From assembly GCA_002400415.1 (NCBI GenBank), contig DGQP01000005.1:468266-532265 (forward strand): a DNA stretch of 64,000 nucleotides, read 5' to 3'. Made by a program: the position numbers and the translations under genes. Shown here piece after piece: positions 63,200 to 64,000 of the stretch. Source of the stretch: Chitinophagaceae bacterium UBA4411. GTDB lineage: Bacteria; Bacteroidota; Bacteroidia; Chitinophagales; Chitinophagaceae. Position 1 is the stretch's first letter. The number at the start of each line of letters is the position of its first letter. The notes beneath the pieces are model-generated. The model searched no databases. It had not been told where the DNA came from and was given only the letters and a program-made list of their open reading frames with translations.

Positions 63200-64000
63200 C
63201 TAACTGCGCTTGCATTTTTCGAACCCTGTCTTCCAGTTTTTCGGATGAAAGGTCTTCCCGCATGCTGTCTACCTTGATAGGGAAACAGAAAGGGGTTAAT
63301 TGTCCCGGAAAGGTGAGGACAATCTTTGAATGCTGTATTCGTTGCAGCATATCCCGCAGGCGGGCTTCTTCCATTTGCTGATCAAGTACTTCCTGGTAAG
63401 CTTGTCGTAGTAATAAATTGCCGGGTTCATATTCTGCAAAAACTTTAAACAGGAGAGAGGCAGATGATTGAAGGTGCCGGGCTTTTTTATGCTCTCCCGG
63501 GTATCCCTGGAAGATCAAGCCGCCAATCACGGCAATATCCCTGAATTTTCGCTTGGCCATTTCGGTTGAGTTGACACTCCGTTGAATATCTTCAAATAAA
63601 TTATCCGGCGAAAACAATTCGTATACATTAGTATCATCTACCGGGATCGGTTGATCGCTTAGTAATTCGAACCCATAATCATTCATGGCAAATGAGAAAG
63701 TAATAGGCCTGATACGGCTGATGCGAAAGGCCAGTATAGCCGCCATTGCTTCATGTACTAACCTTCCTTCAAACGGGTAAACAAATAAGTGAAATCCGTC
63801 TTTTGTTTCAATTTGCTCGATCAGCAGCTCATTAGCGTTTGGAACATGCGATAAATCTTCCTGCAGGTCAAATAATGGTTGTAATACTCCCAGTTCCGGC
63901 TCTCTCTTCACTTTCCCTTTCTGAAAAGCTTCATTAAACGATTCCCTCAGTTTTTTTCCCAGGTTGGCGCTCAGAGGCATTCTTCCTCCTACCCAACTGG
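63192..64000 (-). CDS. Ligase-associated DEXH-box helicase, C-terminal part (cut by the window edge)
   Basis: The last 269 or so residues of a larger helicase; its 5' part lies beyond 64000. The frame is open to the edge and reads SWVGGRMPLSANLGKKLRE, so the Met at 63980 is internal and not a start. The visible part is the C-terminal region of Lhr-like helicases of the ligase-associated repair set (LFVYPFEGRLVHEAMAAILA; FGIFGGL-like VIGGLIFQGYPGEHKKARHL; HSKIVLTFPGQLTPFCFPI). The helicase motor motifs are outside the window. It shares its strand and probable pathway with pdeM. Confidence 0.85.
   Translation of the reverse strand, partial: SWVGGRMPLSANLGKKLRESFNEAFQKGKVKREPELGVLQPLFDLQEDLSHVPNANELLIEQIETKDGFHLFVYPFEGRLVHEAMAAILAFRISRIRPITFSFAMNDYGFELLSDQPIPVDDTNVYELFSPDNLFEDIQRSVNSTEMAKRKFRDIAVIGGLIFQGYPGEHKKARHLQSSASLLFKVFAEYEPGNLLLRQAYQEVLDQQMEEARLRDMLQRIQHSKIVLTFPGQLTPFCFPIKVDSMREDLSSEKLEDRVRKMQAQLEK

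Overview
The window is chromosomal DNA of a member of the Bacteroidota, most likely the family Chitinophagaceae. This rests on several features: SusC/SusD pairs, type IX secretion (T9SS) sorting domains of types A and B, a PorP/SprF protein, SprB repeats, and promoters of the Bacteroidota type (TTTG, about 19 bp, TAnnTTTG) in place of sigma-70 boxes. No prophage, insertion sequence, CRISPR array or plasmid function was seen. Two tRNA genes (Leu-TAG and Ala-GGC) are present.

Layout. At 0-5.8 kb are a DUF2490 barrel protein, a class II (B12-dependent) ribonucleotide reductase and an aldo/keto reductase. At 5.8-20.1 kb is a polysaccharide utilisation locus (PUL) for beta-1,4-mannan. An AraC-type regulator and two SGNH esterases are transcribed leftwards. 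A SusC-SusD-surface glycan-binding protein-GH26 mannanase-sodium symporter-GH130 phosphorylase-epimerase operon runs rightwards. At 20.2-26.6 kb are a dicarboxylate/amino-acid symporter, two very small genes, and a tig-clpP-clpP-clpX proteolysis cluster with two different ClpP subunits downstream of tRNA-Leu. At 27-36.2 kb, two related T9SS type B surface proteins and a PorP/SprF protein flank a bifunctional (p)ppGpp enzyme. At 36.3-48 kb are housekeeping genes: purA, an acidic disordered protein, pabB, a lytic transglycosylase, gatA, tatA, rplS, rny, zapA, two small proteins and pheT. At 48-64 kb are a T9SS type A protein, tRNA-Ala, an orphan CHASE/PAS histidine kinase, a 53-residue membrane protein, lpxB, a small membrane protein, surE, a LexA-like S24 regulator with two operators, a DUF5916 protein, pdeM, a TPR/DUF3857/transglutaminase-like protein, and the 3' end of a ligase-associated DEXH helicase.

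How the genes work together. The PUL encodes a complete route. Esterases deacetylate the polymer and surface GH26 cuts it. The SusCD complex and the glycan-binding lipoprotein import the products, and the sodium symporter carries mannobiose across the inner membrane. The epimerase converts mannobiose to mannosyl-glucose, and GH130 phosphorolysis yields mannose-1-phosphate and glucose. This pathway is known from Bacteroides fragilis; its combination here with SusCD and two esterases under one AraC regulator is the notable part. The best candidates for new biology are the tandem ClpP pair, in which the second subunit has lost the normal N-terminal axial loop; the paired T9SS surface proteins; several very small genes with good promoters; and regulatory hairpins and inverted repeats between genes. 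I did not find a clearly undescribed multi-gene system.
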